From Actinomycetes bacterium (GTDB lineage: Bacteria; Actinomycetota; Thermoleophilia; Solirubrobacterales; JACPNS01): a stretch of DNA of 64,000 nucleotides. Location: assembly GCA_023404495.1 (NCBI GenBank), contig JAEYBE010000011.1:1-64000 (forward strand), given 5' to 3'. Shown piece by piece: positions 1 through 8,537 of this stretch. Below the pieces are notes generated by a model. It saw nothing but the letters and a program-made list of their open reading frames with translations. It had not been told where the DNA came from and made no database searches. Position numbers and translations under genes: made by a program. Numbering within the stretch: position 1 is the stretch's first letter; each line of letters starts with the position of its first letter.

Positions 1-61
1 GCGGAGGCGGCGTTGGTGCGGTGACGGATGCGGGCGCGGGGGCGGGGCTTAGGCTGGACTC

Positions 62-1972
62 GTGCCCAGCGAGGAGAAGCCGAAGAAACCCAAACGCAAC
101 AACCCGTTTCGCGGGAAGTTGATCGACGAGCGGCGCGAGCTCCCCGATCAGCCGGGCGTCTATCTCTTTCACGACGCGGAAGACACGGTCGTCTACGTCG
201 GCAAGGCGACGTCGATCAAGTCCCGCGTCTCGTCGCATTTCTCCGCCCCGGAGGGCAAGGCCGTCGAGATGATCGCGATGACCGAACGCATCGAGTGCGT
301 GGTCACGCGAGACCCGTCCGAGGCGCTGATCACCGAACAGCAGTTCATCCGCCAGTACCGCCCGCGCTTCAACGTCCTGATGCGTGACGACAAGACCTAT
401 CCGTTCATCGCGATCTCGCTCGATGAGGACTATCCGCGCGTCTACTTCACCCGTGAGAAGCACAAGCGCGGGCGCAAGTACTTCGGCCCCTACAGCGATG
501 CGCGCCGCGCGCGCAATCTCGTTGAGTTGCTCGGCAAGATCTTCCAGTACCGCACATGCGAGGGTCCAGAGCCCGGCCGCGCATCCGGGAACCCATGCCT
601 CGACTTCTTCATCAAGCGATGTCAGGCGCCGTGCGTCGACTACATCTCCAAAGCCGACTACCGCGCCAACATCGATCGAATCGAGCGCTTTTTGGCCGGG
701 GACTTTCGCGAGGTGCTGGACGAGCTCGATCAGCGAATGCGCGAAGCAGCCGAAGGTCGCGAGTACGAAGAAGCCGCGCTCTACCGCAACCGCATCGCAG
801 CCGTGAAGGATTCGATCGATCGCAACCGGCTCGATTCGAGCTCGCTGGGGATGGTCGACTTGGTGGCGGTTGCGACCGACGGCAGTGAGGCCAACGCGCA
901 GGTATTTCAGGTGCGCGACGGGTTCCTCGCCGACCGCAAAAGTTTTCACCTCGACAACCTCGGCGAGGTCTCCGACATCGAGGTCACCGAGGAGTTCATC
1001 GCCCAGTACTACACGTCCGGCGGCGCGATCCCGCCGCAGGTGATCGTCTCGCGCGAGTTCGAGCGCCAGGCCGCCGAGCTTGAGGCGATCGGCGGACTGC
1101 TGGCGGCCAACCGCGGGGCCGGGGTGGAGGTGCGCAGCGCCGAACGCGGCGAAAAGCGCAAGCTGTTCGAACTTGCCGAGCGCAACGCTCGGCTGGCGCT
1201 CGAGCGCGAACAGGGCCGCGCCGAGCGCGCCAAGCGATCCCGCCGCGAAGGCCTCGAGAACCTGCGCGAGGCGCTCGGGCTTGAGGTGCCGCCGGTGCGA
1301 ATTGAGTGCTTTGACATCTCAAACCTGGGTCCGACAAATGTCGTGGCCTCGATGGTCGTCTTTCGCGACGGCAACCCGCGCAAGGCCGACTACCGGCGCT
1401 TCAAAGTCAAGGAGCTGGGTGGCAAGCAGGACGACTTCGCATCGATGGGCGAGGTGCTGCGTCGCCGCATGGCGCAGTTTGTCAAGCAGAAGGAGATCTC
1501 ACCGCACGACGACGACTATGACGAATCGTTCGCATCGCTACCCGGGCTGATCGTGATCGACGGCGGCAAGGGCCAGCTCTCGTCGGCAATCAAGGAACTC
1601 GAGGAGTTCCGCCGTGAGGGCGTACCGGTCGTGTCGCTGGCCAAGCGCGAGGAGGAGATCTTCGTGCCCGGCGTGCGGCACCCGGTGGTGCTGAGCAAAG
1701 ACGATCCGGGACTGAAGATCATGCAGCGCATCCGCGACGAAGCGCACCGCTTTGCGATCACCTTCCACCGCGAGCGGCGCGACAAGGCGATGACGGCATC
1801 GGTCTTTGACGACCTGGCCGGCGTGGGACCGGCCCGAAAGAAGCTCCTGATCGAGCACTTCGGCTCGCCGGACGCCGTGCTCTCTGCCAGCCGCGACGCG
1901 CTCGAATCGGTGCCGGGCCTGCCGCCGAAGATCGGCCGGCAGATCTTCCACCAGATAAACAAGACGCGCTGA
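62..1972 (+). CDS. uvrC: UvrABC excinuclease subunit C
   Basis: Nucleotide excision repair nuclease that makes the two incisions flanking a lesion loaded by UvrAB. At 636 aa it is the usual length. The N-terminus carries a GIY-YIG nuclease domain (GVYLF near residue 29, VVYVGKA near 43). A UVR coiled segment follows at roughly 215-250. The RNase H-like second nuclease has acidic residues at D418 (CFDIS) and D500 (IDGGKGQ), and helix-hairpin-helix repeats (AGVGPARKK, PGLPPKIG) end the protein. The start is GTG at 62; no strong ribosome site is seen, so a slightly different start is possible. rapZ follows 24 bp later, a conserved actinobacterial pairing. Confidence 0.96.
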   Translation: MPSEEKPKKPKRNNPFRGKLIDERRELPDQPGVYLFHDAEDTVVYVGKATSIKSRVSSHFSAPEGKAVEMIAMTERIECVVTRDPSEALITEQQFIRQYRPRFNVLMRDDKTYPFIAISLDEDYPRVYFTREKHKRGRKYFGPYSDARRARNLVELLGKIFQYRTCEGPEPGRASGNPCLDFFIKRCQAPCVDYISKADYRANIDRIERFLAGDFREVLDELDQRMREAAEGREYEEAALYRNRIAAVKDSIDRNRLDSSSLGMVDLVAVATDGSEANAQVFQVRDGFLADRKSFHLDNLGEVSDIEVTEEFIAQYYTSGGAIPPQVIVSREFERQAAELEAIGGLLAANRGAGVEVRSAERGEKRKLFELAERNARLALEREQGRAERAKRSRREGLENLREALGLEVPPVRIECFDISNLGPTNVVASMVVFRDGNPRKADYRRFKVKELGGKQDDFASMGEVLRRRMAQFVKQKEISPHDDDYDESFASLPGLIVIDGGKGQLSSAIKELEEFRREGVPVVSLAKREEEIFVPGVRHPVVLSKDDPGLKIMQRIRDEAHRFAITFHRERRDKAMTASVFDDLAGVGPARKKLLIEHFGSPDAVLSASRDALESVPGLPPKIGRQIFHQINKTR

Positions 1973-1996
1973 GCCGCTCTGTAGAGTGGCGGCGAG

Positions 1997-2896
1997 ATGA
2001 CGGAGACGACGCCCGCCGGCAACCTGCGAGACCTGGTGATCATCACCGGTCTTTCCGGCGCGGGCAAGTCGGCGGCGATGGCCACCTTCGAGGACGCCGG
2101 CTACTTCTGTGTGGACAACCTCCCGCCGGAGATGATCTCTTCGCTGATCGCGCTGTTCAATCACGCGGGCAGCCGAGTTGAACTTGCCGCGATCGTCTGC
2201 GACGCGCGCGGTGGCGACTTTCTCAACGAGATCACCGGGGTGCTCGACGAGCTGAAGGCGAGCGGCGCCAAGTTTCAGACGGTCTTTCTCGACGCCGACG
2301 ACCAGGTGATCGTCAACCGCTTCAAGGAGACGCGCCGGAGGCATCCGATGGCCCCGCAGGGCGCCGTCGAGGAAGGCATCTTGGCCGAGCGAGCACTGCT
2401 CGCGCAGGTGCGCGAGATGGCTGACGAGGTGATCGACACCTCCGAGCTCTCGCCGGCACGTCTGCGACGGGTGATCGCTGAGGACTTTCTGACGCCAGAA
2501 ACGCGCGGCCGTCTGAATCTCACATTCATGACCTTCGGCTTCAAGCACGGTCCGCCGCGCAACGTCGATCTCTCGTTCGACGTGCGCTTCCTGCCCAATC
2601 CGCACTACGTGCCGGAGTTGCGCGATCACACCGGCCTCGACGACGATGTGCGGGAAAACGTCGAGCAGTCTGCCGGGATCGATGAGTTCTACGCGCGGCT
2701 TGTTCCGCTGCTCGACTATCTGCTGCCGGCCTACTCCGACGAGGGCAAACAGCACCTGACGATCGGGATCGGCTGCACCGGCGGCAAGCATCGGTCTGTT
2801 GTGATCGCCGAGCACCTTGCCGGGATCTATCGAGAGAGCGACTCGTTCAGCGTCGAAGTTGTGCACCGCGACATCGACAAGCGACCGCGCCCGTGA
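1997..2896 (+). CDS. rapZ: RNase adapter / nucleotide-binding protein RapZ (YvcJ family)
   Basis: P-loop ATP/GTP-binding protein of the RapZ/YvcJ family (299 aa, usual length). The Walker A motif GLSGAGKS lies at residues 18-25 and the conserved C-terminal GIGCTGGKHRS block is present. In enterobacteria RapZ guides RNase E to the small RNA GlmZ; in Gram-positive bacteria the role is less clear, so only the family is certain. It lies between uvrC and a glycosyltransferase whose GTG start overlaps its stop by 4 bp (GTGA), suggesting translational coupling. In most actinobacteria yvcK and whiA would follow here; both are missing from the window. Confidence 0.93.
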   Translation: MTETTPAGNLRDLVIITGLSGAGKSAAMATFEDAGYFCVDNLPPEMISSLIALFNHAGSRVELAAIVCDARGGDFLNEITGVLDELKASGAKFQTVFLDADDQVIVNRFKETRRRHPMAPQGAVEEGILAERALLAQVREMADEVIDTSELSPARLRRVIAEDFLTPETRGRLNLTFMTFGFKHGPPRNVDLSFDVRFLPNPHYVPELRDHTGLDDDVRENVEQSAGIDEFYARLVPLLDYLLPAYSDEGKQHLTIGIGCTGGKHRSVVIAEHLAGIYRESDSFSVEVVHRDIDKRPRP

Positions 2897-3849
2897 GCAG
2901 CGATCCAGCAGCGCAGCGCATCTTCGGCATCCTGATGACGCGAAACGACGCGGACATCCTGCGCGCCAACATCCTGCTGCACCTTTCGATCGGCTGCGAG
3001 CGCGTACTCGTGGTCGACAACGGTTCGACGGACGAGACGCCGAAGATCCTCAAGCAGCTCGCGCGCAAGTATCCCGTCGAATCGTCGACTGACACCGGCG
3101 AACTGCGCCAGCCGGAGATCGTCACCGAACTCGCGCACAAAGCGCGCGAGCAGGGCGCCGACTGGGTGATCCCGCTCGACACCGACGAGTTCTGGCGGCC
3201 GACCCGTCCGCTGGCAGAACTCTGCGCCGAGGCGGATGGGCTCGGCGCGCTCGAAGCGCCGCGCATCGAGTTCGTGACCGCGCACGACCAGATCCACTCA
3301 ACGCGCAAGGGACCGCTGCGGGCGACAATGCGCGTCGAGCCGGTGCTACTCGGCGACCAGCCGGTCGCTGAATTTGCCAGCAAGCGCCGGTCGATGTTTG
3401 AGATTGCTCCGCCGTCGAAGCTGCTGATGCGCACGACACCCGAGCTGACGATCGCGCGCGGAGCCCACAGCGCCACCGGACTCGCGGGTCCGATCGAGGT
3501 CAATCCGGACCTGGCGATCTTCCACCTTGCGATGCGCTCGCGCGACGAAGCATTCAGCCGGGTCGAACACGGCGAGCGCATCAACCGAGTCGATTCGCGG
3601 CCCAATGTCTCGGTCCAGAACCGCTACTGGCTGGAGATGGCAGGGGAGGATCGGCTGGATGAGGCATGGCGGGCGCACTCCTATGAAGACGGTGCGCTTG
3701 AGGTCGCGGGACGGCGTGTCGAGCTCGTTGAGGACGACCGCCTTGCCCGGATGCTCGAGCCCTGGGTGCTCACTCGTCCCGAGCTGATCGGTCGGAAGGT
3801 CGCGCGCAGACTGCGTTCTCGCACCGGCAGCCCAGAAGCGGTTCGATAG
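2893..3849 (+). CDS. Glycosyltransferase family 2-like protein
   Basis: A 318-aa protein resembling the glycosyltransferase family 2 branch that lacks membrane segments. The N-terminus shows a nucleotide-sugar-binding Rossmann-like start (ILMTRNDADILRAN), VVDNGSTDETP near residues 37-47, and a DTDEFW motif near residue 96 as the likely metal-binding DxD. The acceptor and sugar cannot be told. It starts with GTG inside the rapZ stop codon, so it is translated with rapZ, and it occupies the slot normally held by yvcK-whiA upstream of gap. The assignment to a glycosyltransferase fold is good; its role is unknown. Confidence 0.75.
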   Translation: MSSDPAAQRIFGILMTRNDADILRANILLHLSIGCERVLVVDNGSTDETPKILKQLARKYPVESSTDTGELRQPEIVTELAHKAREQGADWVIPLDTDEFWRPTRPLAELCAEADGLGALEAPRIEFVTAHDQIHSTRKGPLRATMRVEPVLLGDQPVAEFASKRRSMFEIAPPSKLLMRTTPELTIARGAHSATGLAGPIEVNPDLAIFHLAMRSRDEAFSRVEHGERINRVDSRPNVSVQNRYWLEMAGEDRLDEAWRAHSYEDGALEVAGRRVELVEDDRLARMLEPWVLTRPELIGRKVARRLRSRTGSPEAVR

Positions 3850-3937
3850 ATTCTCGGGCGTCCATCCCCTTCATCGATCAGCCGCAGGCCGCAAGTTGGA
3901 CACGCGCCGCGGCCCCCACTGGAGACCCGAGAACACA

Positions 3938-4942
3938 ATGCCTGTGAAAGTTGGAATCAACGGATTCGGCCGCATCGGCCGCAACGTCTTTCGCGCTGCC
4001 TACGAGGCCGGCGCCGACATCGATTTCGTCGGCATCAACGACCTGACCGACGCGAAGACCCTCACGCACCTGCTCAAGTACGACTCCAACTACGGGCCCT
4101 TCCCGGGCAAGGTCGAGGCTGGCGAGAACGCGATCGTCGTCGACGGCAAGACGATTCCGATCAGCGCCGAGCGCGAGCCCGGCAACCTGCCCTGGGGCGA
4201 CCTCGGCGCCGAAGTCGTCGTCGAGTCGACCGGCTTCTTCACCGACCGTGACAAGGCCGCCGCGCACTTGGACGCCGGCGCCAAGAAGGTGATCATCTCG
4301 GCCCCGGCGACCAACCCCGACGGCACCTTCTGCCTCGGCGTGAACTTTGACGACGGCTACGACAAGGACTCGATGACCGTCATCTCCAACGCCTCCTGCA
4401 CGACCAACTGCCTCGCTCCGCTGGCGAAGGTCCTGCACGACGAGTTCACGATCAAGCGCGGCCTGATGACGACGATCCACGCTTACACCGCGGACCAGCG
4501 CCTGCAGGACGCTCCGCACAGCGACCTGCGCAGGGCACGTGCGGCCGCAACGAACCTTGTGCCGGCCAGCACCGGCGCCGCCAAGGCGATCGGCCTCGTG
4601 ATCCCGGAGCTCAACGGCGTGCTCAACGGATTTGCCGTCCGCGCCCCGATCCCGACGGGCTCGGTCGTCGACCTCACCTTCGAGGCCGGCCGCGACGTCA
4701 CGCCTGACGAGATCAACGCAGCCGTCAAGGCCAAGGCCGACTCCGGCTCGCTTGCCGGCATCCTGCAGTACACGGAGGACCCGATCGTCTCAAGCGACAT
4801 CGTCCACTCCTCGTACTCCTCGATCTTCGATTCGCTGCTGACCAGCGTGATCGATGGCAATCTCGTCAAGGTCGTCACCTGGTACGACAACGAGTGGGGC
4901 TACTCGAACCGCGTGGTCGAGCTCACTCAGAAGATCCTCTAG
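3938..4942 (+). CDS. gap: Type I glyceraldehyde-3-phosphate dehydrogenase
   Basis: Glycolytic oxidation and phosphorylation of glyceraldehyde 3-phosphate, NAD-linked, 334 aa. The Rossmann motif INGFGRIGRN opens the protein; catalytic C154 sits in SNASCTTNC and H181 is in TTIHAYT. The ATG at 3938 is preferred: MPVKVGINGFGRIGR matches family N-termini and GGAG lies 13 nt upstream. An upstream in-frame TTG at 3896 would add 14 unconserved residues. First gene of the gap-pgk-tpiA-gpmI operon; pgk starts 12 bp downstream. Confidence 0.97.
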   Translation: MPVKVGINGFGRIGRNVFRAAYEAGADIDFVGINDLTDAKTLTHLLKYDSNYGPFPGKVEAGENAIVVDGKTIPISAEREPGNLPWGDLGAEVVVESTGFFTDRDKAAAHLDAGAKKVIISAPATNPDGTFCLGVNFDDGYDKDSMTVISNASCTTNCLAPLAKVLHDEFTIKRGLMTTIHAYTADQRLQDAPHSDLRRARAAATNLVPASTGAAKAIGLVIPELNGVLNGFAVRAPIPTGSVVDLTFEAGRDVTPDEINAAVKAKADSGSLAGILQYTEDPIVSSDIVHSSYSSIFDSLLTSVIDGNLVKVVTWYDNEWGYSNRVVELTQKIL

Positions 4943-4954
4943 GAGCCAGGCGAC

Positions 4955-6166
4955 ATGCCCGGCGTCTTTACGAAAAAGACTGTGCGCGACATCGCCGGCC
5001 AGGTGGCCGGCGAGCGCGTACTCGTTCGCGCTGACTTGAACGCCCCGCTCAAGGATGAGGGCGGACGCGTCGTCGTCGCTGACGACGCGCGGATCGCCGG
5101 CTCGGTCCCGACGATCAGATTGCTGCTCGATTCCGGCGCCAAGGTGATCGTCTGCTCGCACCTGGGTCGCCCGAAGGATCGCGATCCCGCGCTTTCGCTT
5201 GCCCCGGTAGGCGAACGGCTGAGCGAGCTGCTGGGCGTGCCGGTTACGCTCGCCCCAGGGCTGGTCGGCCCGGACGTCGAGGCGGCGGCGGAGTCGCTTG
5301 CAGATGGCCAGGTGCTGCTGCTTGAGAACTCGCGCTACGAGGCGGGGGAGACCAAGAACGACGCCGAGCTCTCCGCTCAGCTCGGCAGGCTCGCGAACTT
5401 CTACGTCAACGACGCCTTCGGCGCTGCGCACCGCGCGCACGCGACCACCGAAGGCGTCACCCACCACGTCGATCACGCGGTTGCGGGTCTCCTGCTTGAG
5501 CGTGAGGTATCGACTCTGCGTGGCATCATCGAGGCTCCTGAGCACCCGCTTGTAGTGGTGCTCGGCGGCGCCAAGGTGTCCGACAAGGTCGCGGTGATCG
5601 ATTCGTTCCTGAAGGTCGCCGACGCGATCCTGATCGGCGGTGCGATGGCGTTCTCGTTCTACACGGCGCAAGGACACGAGACCGGCAACTCGCTGGTTGA
5701 GGAGGCGGGCGTCGCGCTCGCCGCCAAGGCGCTCGACGACGCCAAGTCCTCGGGCTGCGAGCTGGTGCTCCCGACTGACCTCGTGCTCGGCCGCGAGTTC
5801 TCGGCTGAAACCGAAGTTCAGGAGCTTGACGGGGTGGATGTGCCCGACGGTTGGATGGGGCTCGACATCGGACCCAAGAGTGCGGCCGATTACGCAGAGC
5901 GCGTGAAGTCCGCCGCCACCGTCTTCTGGAACGGTCCGATGGGGGCCTTTGAGCTGGCGCCATTTGCCGCCGGTACGCGCACGGTCGCTCAGGCGATGGC
6001 CGACGCGACGGGCGTCACGGTCGTCGGCGGCGGCGATAGCGCAGCCGCGATCGCGGAATTTGGATTTGCCGACGACGTCACCCACCTCTCGACCGGTGGC
6101 GGCGCGGCTCTGGAACTGGTCGAGGGCAAAGAGCTGCCCGGAGTGGAGGCACTGGAAGATGAGTAG
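4955..6166 (+). CDS. pgk: Phosphoglycerate kinase
   Basis: Transfers phosphate from 1,3-bisphosphoglycerate to ADP in the cytoplasm. It is 403 aa, standard bacterial length. The 3-phosphoglycerate-binding segments RADLNAPL (25-32) and SHLGRPKD (68-75) and the nucleotide-binding GGGDS (358-362) are intact. AGGAG stands 10 nt before the ATG. The 3' end overlaps the tpiA start by 8 bp, so the two are translationally coupled. Confidence 0.97.
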   Translation: MPGVFTKKTVRDIAGQVAGERVLVRADLNAPLKDEGGRVVVADDARIAGSVPTIRLLLDSGAKVIVCSHLGRPKDRDPALSLAPVGERLSELLGVPVTLAPGLVGPDVEAAAESLADGQVLLLENSRYEAGETKNDAELSAQLGRLANFYVNDAFGAAHRAHATTEGVTHHVDHAVAGLLLEREVSTLRGIIEAPEHPLVVVLGGAKVSDKVAVIDSFLKVADAILIGGAMAFSFYTAQGHETGNSLVEEAGVALAAKALDDAKSSGCELVLPTDLVLGREFSAETEVQELDGVDVPDGWMGLDIGPKSAADYAERVKSAATVFWNGPMGAFELAPFAAGTRTVAQAMADATGVTVVGGGDSAAAIAEFGFADDVTHLSTGGGAALELVEGKELPGVEALEDE

Positions 6167-6923
6167 ACGTCCGTACATCGCAGGCAACTGGAAGATGAAC
6201 AAGACCGGCTTTGAGGCAGAGGACTTCGTCTTCGCGTTGCTGCCGCAGATCGCCGGGGAGGACATCGCCGAAGTCGTTATTTGCGCGCCGTTCACCACGC
6301 TGACCAACGTGATCGACTCGTCGCGCGGCACGCGCATCAAGGTCGCCGCGCAGAACATGCACGAGGCCGAGTCCGGCGCCTACACGGGTGAGATTTCGGC
6401 CGGCATGTTGCGCGACCTCGATGTGCGGGCGGTGGTGCTCGGTCACTCCGAGCGTCGCCAGTACTTCGGCGAGACCGACGACGCGCTGCGTCAGAAGGTG
6501 CTGGTGGCACTGGAGAATGAGCTCGAGCCGATCCTTTGTGTCGGCGAGACCGACGACCAGCGAGAAGCGGGTGAGACCGAGGCGGTTCTGAAGACCCAGA
6601 TCGAGGCAGGCCTTGCCGACGTTCCGGGCGAGCGGCTCGCTGAAGTGGTCGTCGCCTACGAGCCGGTCTGGGCGATCGGGACCGGCAAGGTTGCGACCGA
6701 CGAGCAGGCACAAGAAGCCTGCGCGTACATCCGCTCGCTGATCGCGGCGATCGACCCTGAAGCCGCAGCGGCCGTGCGGATCCTCTACGGCGGTTCGATG
6801 AAGCCCGACAACGCACCCGGGCTCCTCGGCCAGCCCGACATCGACGGCGGGCTGATCGGCGGAGCCAGTCTCGCGCCCGACGACTTCGCCAAGCTCGTCG
6901 CCGCTGGCGACGCGGCGGCCTAA
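6159..6923 (+). CDS. tpiA: Triosephosphate isomerase
   Basis: Interconverts dihydroxyacetone phosphate and glyceraldehyde 3-phosphate; 254 aa, normal length. Catalytic residues are visible: K12 in GNWKMN, H96 in LGHSERR and E168 in AYEPVWAIGTG. The open frame extends far upstream through pgk in another frame, but the ATG at 6159, giving MSRRPYIAGNWKMN, is clearly the true start. It overlaps pgk by 8 bp; gpmI starts 13 bp downstream. Confidence 0.97.
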   Translation: MSRRPYIAGNWKMNKTGFEAEDFVFALLPQIAGEDIAEVVICAPFTTLTNVIDSSRGTRIKVAAQNMHEAESGAYTGEISAGMLRDLDVRAVVLGHSERRQYFGETDDALRQKVLVALENELEPILCVGETDDQREAGETEAVLKTQIEAGLADVPGERLAEVVVAYEPVWAIGTGKVATDEQAQEACAYIRSLIAAIDPEAAAAVRILYGGSMKPDNAPGLLGQPDIDGGLIGGASLAPDDFAKLVAAGDAAA

Positions 6924-6936
6924 GGGGCTTTTCTCG

Positions 6937-8502
6937 ATGGAGGCGCGCGAGCCGGTTCCAGCAGTTGCACTGATCGTGCTCGACGGCTGGGGCCTGGCGC
7001 CGCCCGGTCCCGGAAACGCCGTCGAGCTTGCCGACACGCCGGTCTTCGACGGCCTCTGGGATCGCTACCCGCACGCGACGCTTCGGACCAGTGGCCGCGA
7101 CGTCGGCTTGCCTGAGGGCCAGATGGGCAACAGCGAGGTCGGCCACCTGAACCTCGGCGCCGGGGCGATCGTGAACCAAGACCTCACGCGCATCGACATC
7201 GCGATCGAGGACGGCAGTTTTGGCGCCAATCCCGCGCTGCTTGACGCGTGCGCCAAGGCGCGCGAGTCAGGTCGTTTGCACCTGATGGGGCTGGTCTCTG
7301 ATGGCGGTGTGCACAGCAGTCTCGAACACTTGAAGGCCTTGCTCGGTCTGGCGGCCGAGCAGGAGGTGCCCGACGTAGTCGTGCACGCGTTCACTGACGG
7401 GCGCGACACCCTGCCGCGCTCTGCGGAGGGGTTTGTCGAGCAGCTTGAGGAGGCTTTGCCGAGCAACGCCCGCATCGCCACGGTGATCGGCCGGTACTTC
7501 GCGATGGACCGCGACAAGCGCTGGGACCGCGTGAAGCTCGCCTACGACGCGATCGTGCACGGTGAGTCCGAGCAGGAGCCCGCTCAGACCGGAGTCTCGG
7601 CGGTGCTCGCCGCATACGCGCGCGGCGAGAACGATGAATTCATCAAGCCGACCCTGGTCGGCGCGCGCGAAGGCACGGTGCGGCCTGGAGACGCGATCAT
7701 CTGTTTCAACTTCCGTCCCGACCGCATGCGCGAACTAGTGGCTGCGCTCGGCGAGGACGACTTTGAGAGCTACGACCACGAGGGCTTTGACCGCGGCGAG
7801 CGTCCAGAGGGCCTTGAGATCGTCTGCATGACCGAGTACCGCAGCGGCTGGCCGTACTTCGTGGCCTATCCGCCGGATCGACCGCAGGTCACCCTGGCCT
7901 CGACGATCGCGGCGGCCGGCGGCACGCAGCTGCACGTCGCTGAGACCGAGAAGTATCCCCACGTCACGTACTTCTTCAACGGCGGCGAGGAGACGCCGCA
8001 GGCCGGCGAGGAGCGCGAGATGGCGCAGTCGCCAATGGAAGTCGCCACCTACGACTTGAAGCCGGAGATGAGTGCCGACGCCGCCGCGAGTCTGTTTGTC
8101 GAGGGCTGGCGCGCGGGCGACCACAAGTTCGGCGTGATCAACTTCGCCAACCCAGACATGGTCGGTCACAGCGGTGTGATCCCCGCCGTCGTGAAGGCCG
8201 TCGAAGAAACTGACGCGCAGCTCGCGCGCGTTGTCGATGTCGTGACCGAAAAAGGCGGCGTGTGCCTGATCACCGCCGATCACGGAAATGCCGAACAGCA
8301 GCTAGAGCCAGACGGCTCGCCGAACACCGCCCACACGCTCAACCCGGTGCCCTTCATCGTCACACGCGAAGGCCTCGAGCTGCGCGAGCAAGGAATCCTC
8401 GCCGACGTCACCCCAACCGTCCTGGATCTCCTAGGAATCGATCAACCACCCGAAATGACCGGCCAATCAATGATCCAAACTACGACAAAGATGCAGCTTT
8501 GA
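6937..8502 (+). CDS. gpmI: 2,3-bisphosphoglycerate-independent phosphoglycerate mutase
   Basis: Manganese-dependent, cofactor-independent interconversion of 3- and 2-phosphoglycerate (521 aa). The alkaline phosphatase-like metal site starts with D16 (IVLDGWG). The phosphorylated serine is S66 in GQMGNSEVGH, and ITADHGNAE near the C-terminus completes the metal site. Last gene of the glycolytic operon. Its final codons (after PEMTGQSM) form one unit of a tandem near-palindromic repeat, so the last eight or so residues (IQTTTKMQL) look like an added tail rather than conserved protein. Confidence 0.96.
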   Translation: MEAREPVPAVALIVLDGWGLAPPGPGNAVELADTPVFDGLWDRYPHATLRTSGRDVGLPEGQMGNSEVGHLNLGAGAIVNQDLTRIDIAIEDGSFGANPALLDACAKARESGRLHLMGLVSDGGVHSSLEHLKALLGLAAEQEVPDVVVHAFTDGRDTLPRSAEGFVEQLEEALPSNARIATVIGRYFAMDRDKRWDRVKLAYDAIVHGESEQEPAQTGVSAVLAAYARGENDEFIKPTLVGAREGTVRPGDAIICFNFRPDRMRELVAALGEDDFESYDHEGFDRGERPEGLEIVCMTEYRSGWPYFVAYPPDRPQVTLASTIAAAGGTQLHVAETEKYPHVTYFFNGGEETPQAGEEREMAQSPMEVATYDLKPEMSADAAASLFVEGWRAGDHKFGVINFANPDMVGHSGVIPAVVKAVEETDAQLARVVDVVTEKGGVCLITADHGNAEQQLEPDGSPNTAHTLNPVPFIVTREGLELREQGILADVTPTVLDLLGIDQPPEMTGQSMIQTTTKMQL

Positions 8503-8526
8503 CGTACGACAAAGGTGCATCTTTGT
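8481..8526. repeat. Tandem pair of imperfect inverted repeats at the gpmI 3' end
   Basis: Two 22-bp units (8481-8502 and 8505-8526) both begin TACGACAAAG and both fold as CAAAG/CTTTG dyads around a six-base centre (ATGCAG, GTGCAT). The first unit encodes the gpmI C-terminus and stop, the second is non-coding. They lie between the convergent gpmI and kinase genes, so a two-sided terminator or a regulator site are the obvious readings. No T-run follows, which weakens the terminator reading. Confidence 0.6.
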
Positions 8527-8537
8527 AGGGGTTTGGG

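Noticed and set aside
1538..2866. 442-codon open frame on the minus strand across uvrC and rapZ
   Set aside because: It is antisense to two well-conserved genes; its translation is arginine/histidine/valine-rich with no motif, the usual shadow in high-GC DNA.
4790..6358. 522-codon minus-strand frame across gap, pgk and tpiA
   Set aside because: Fully antisense to glycolytic genes with intact catalytic motifs; composition typical of shadow frames.
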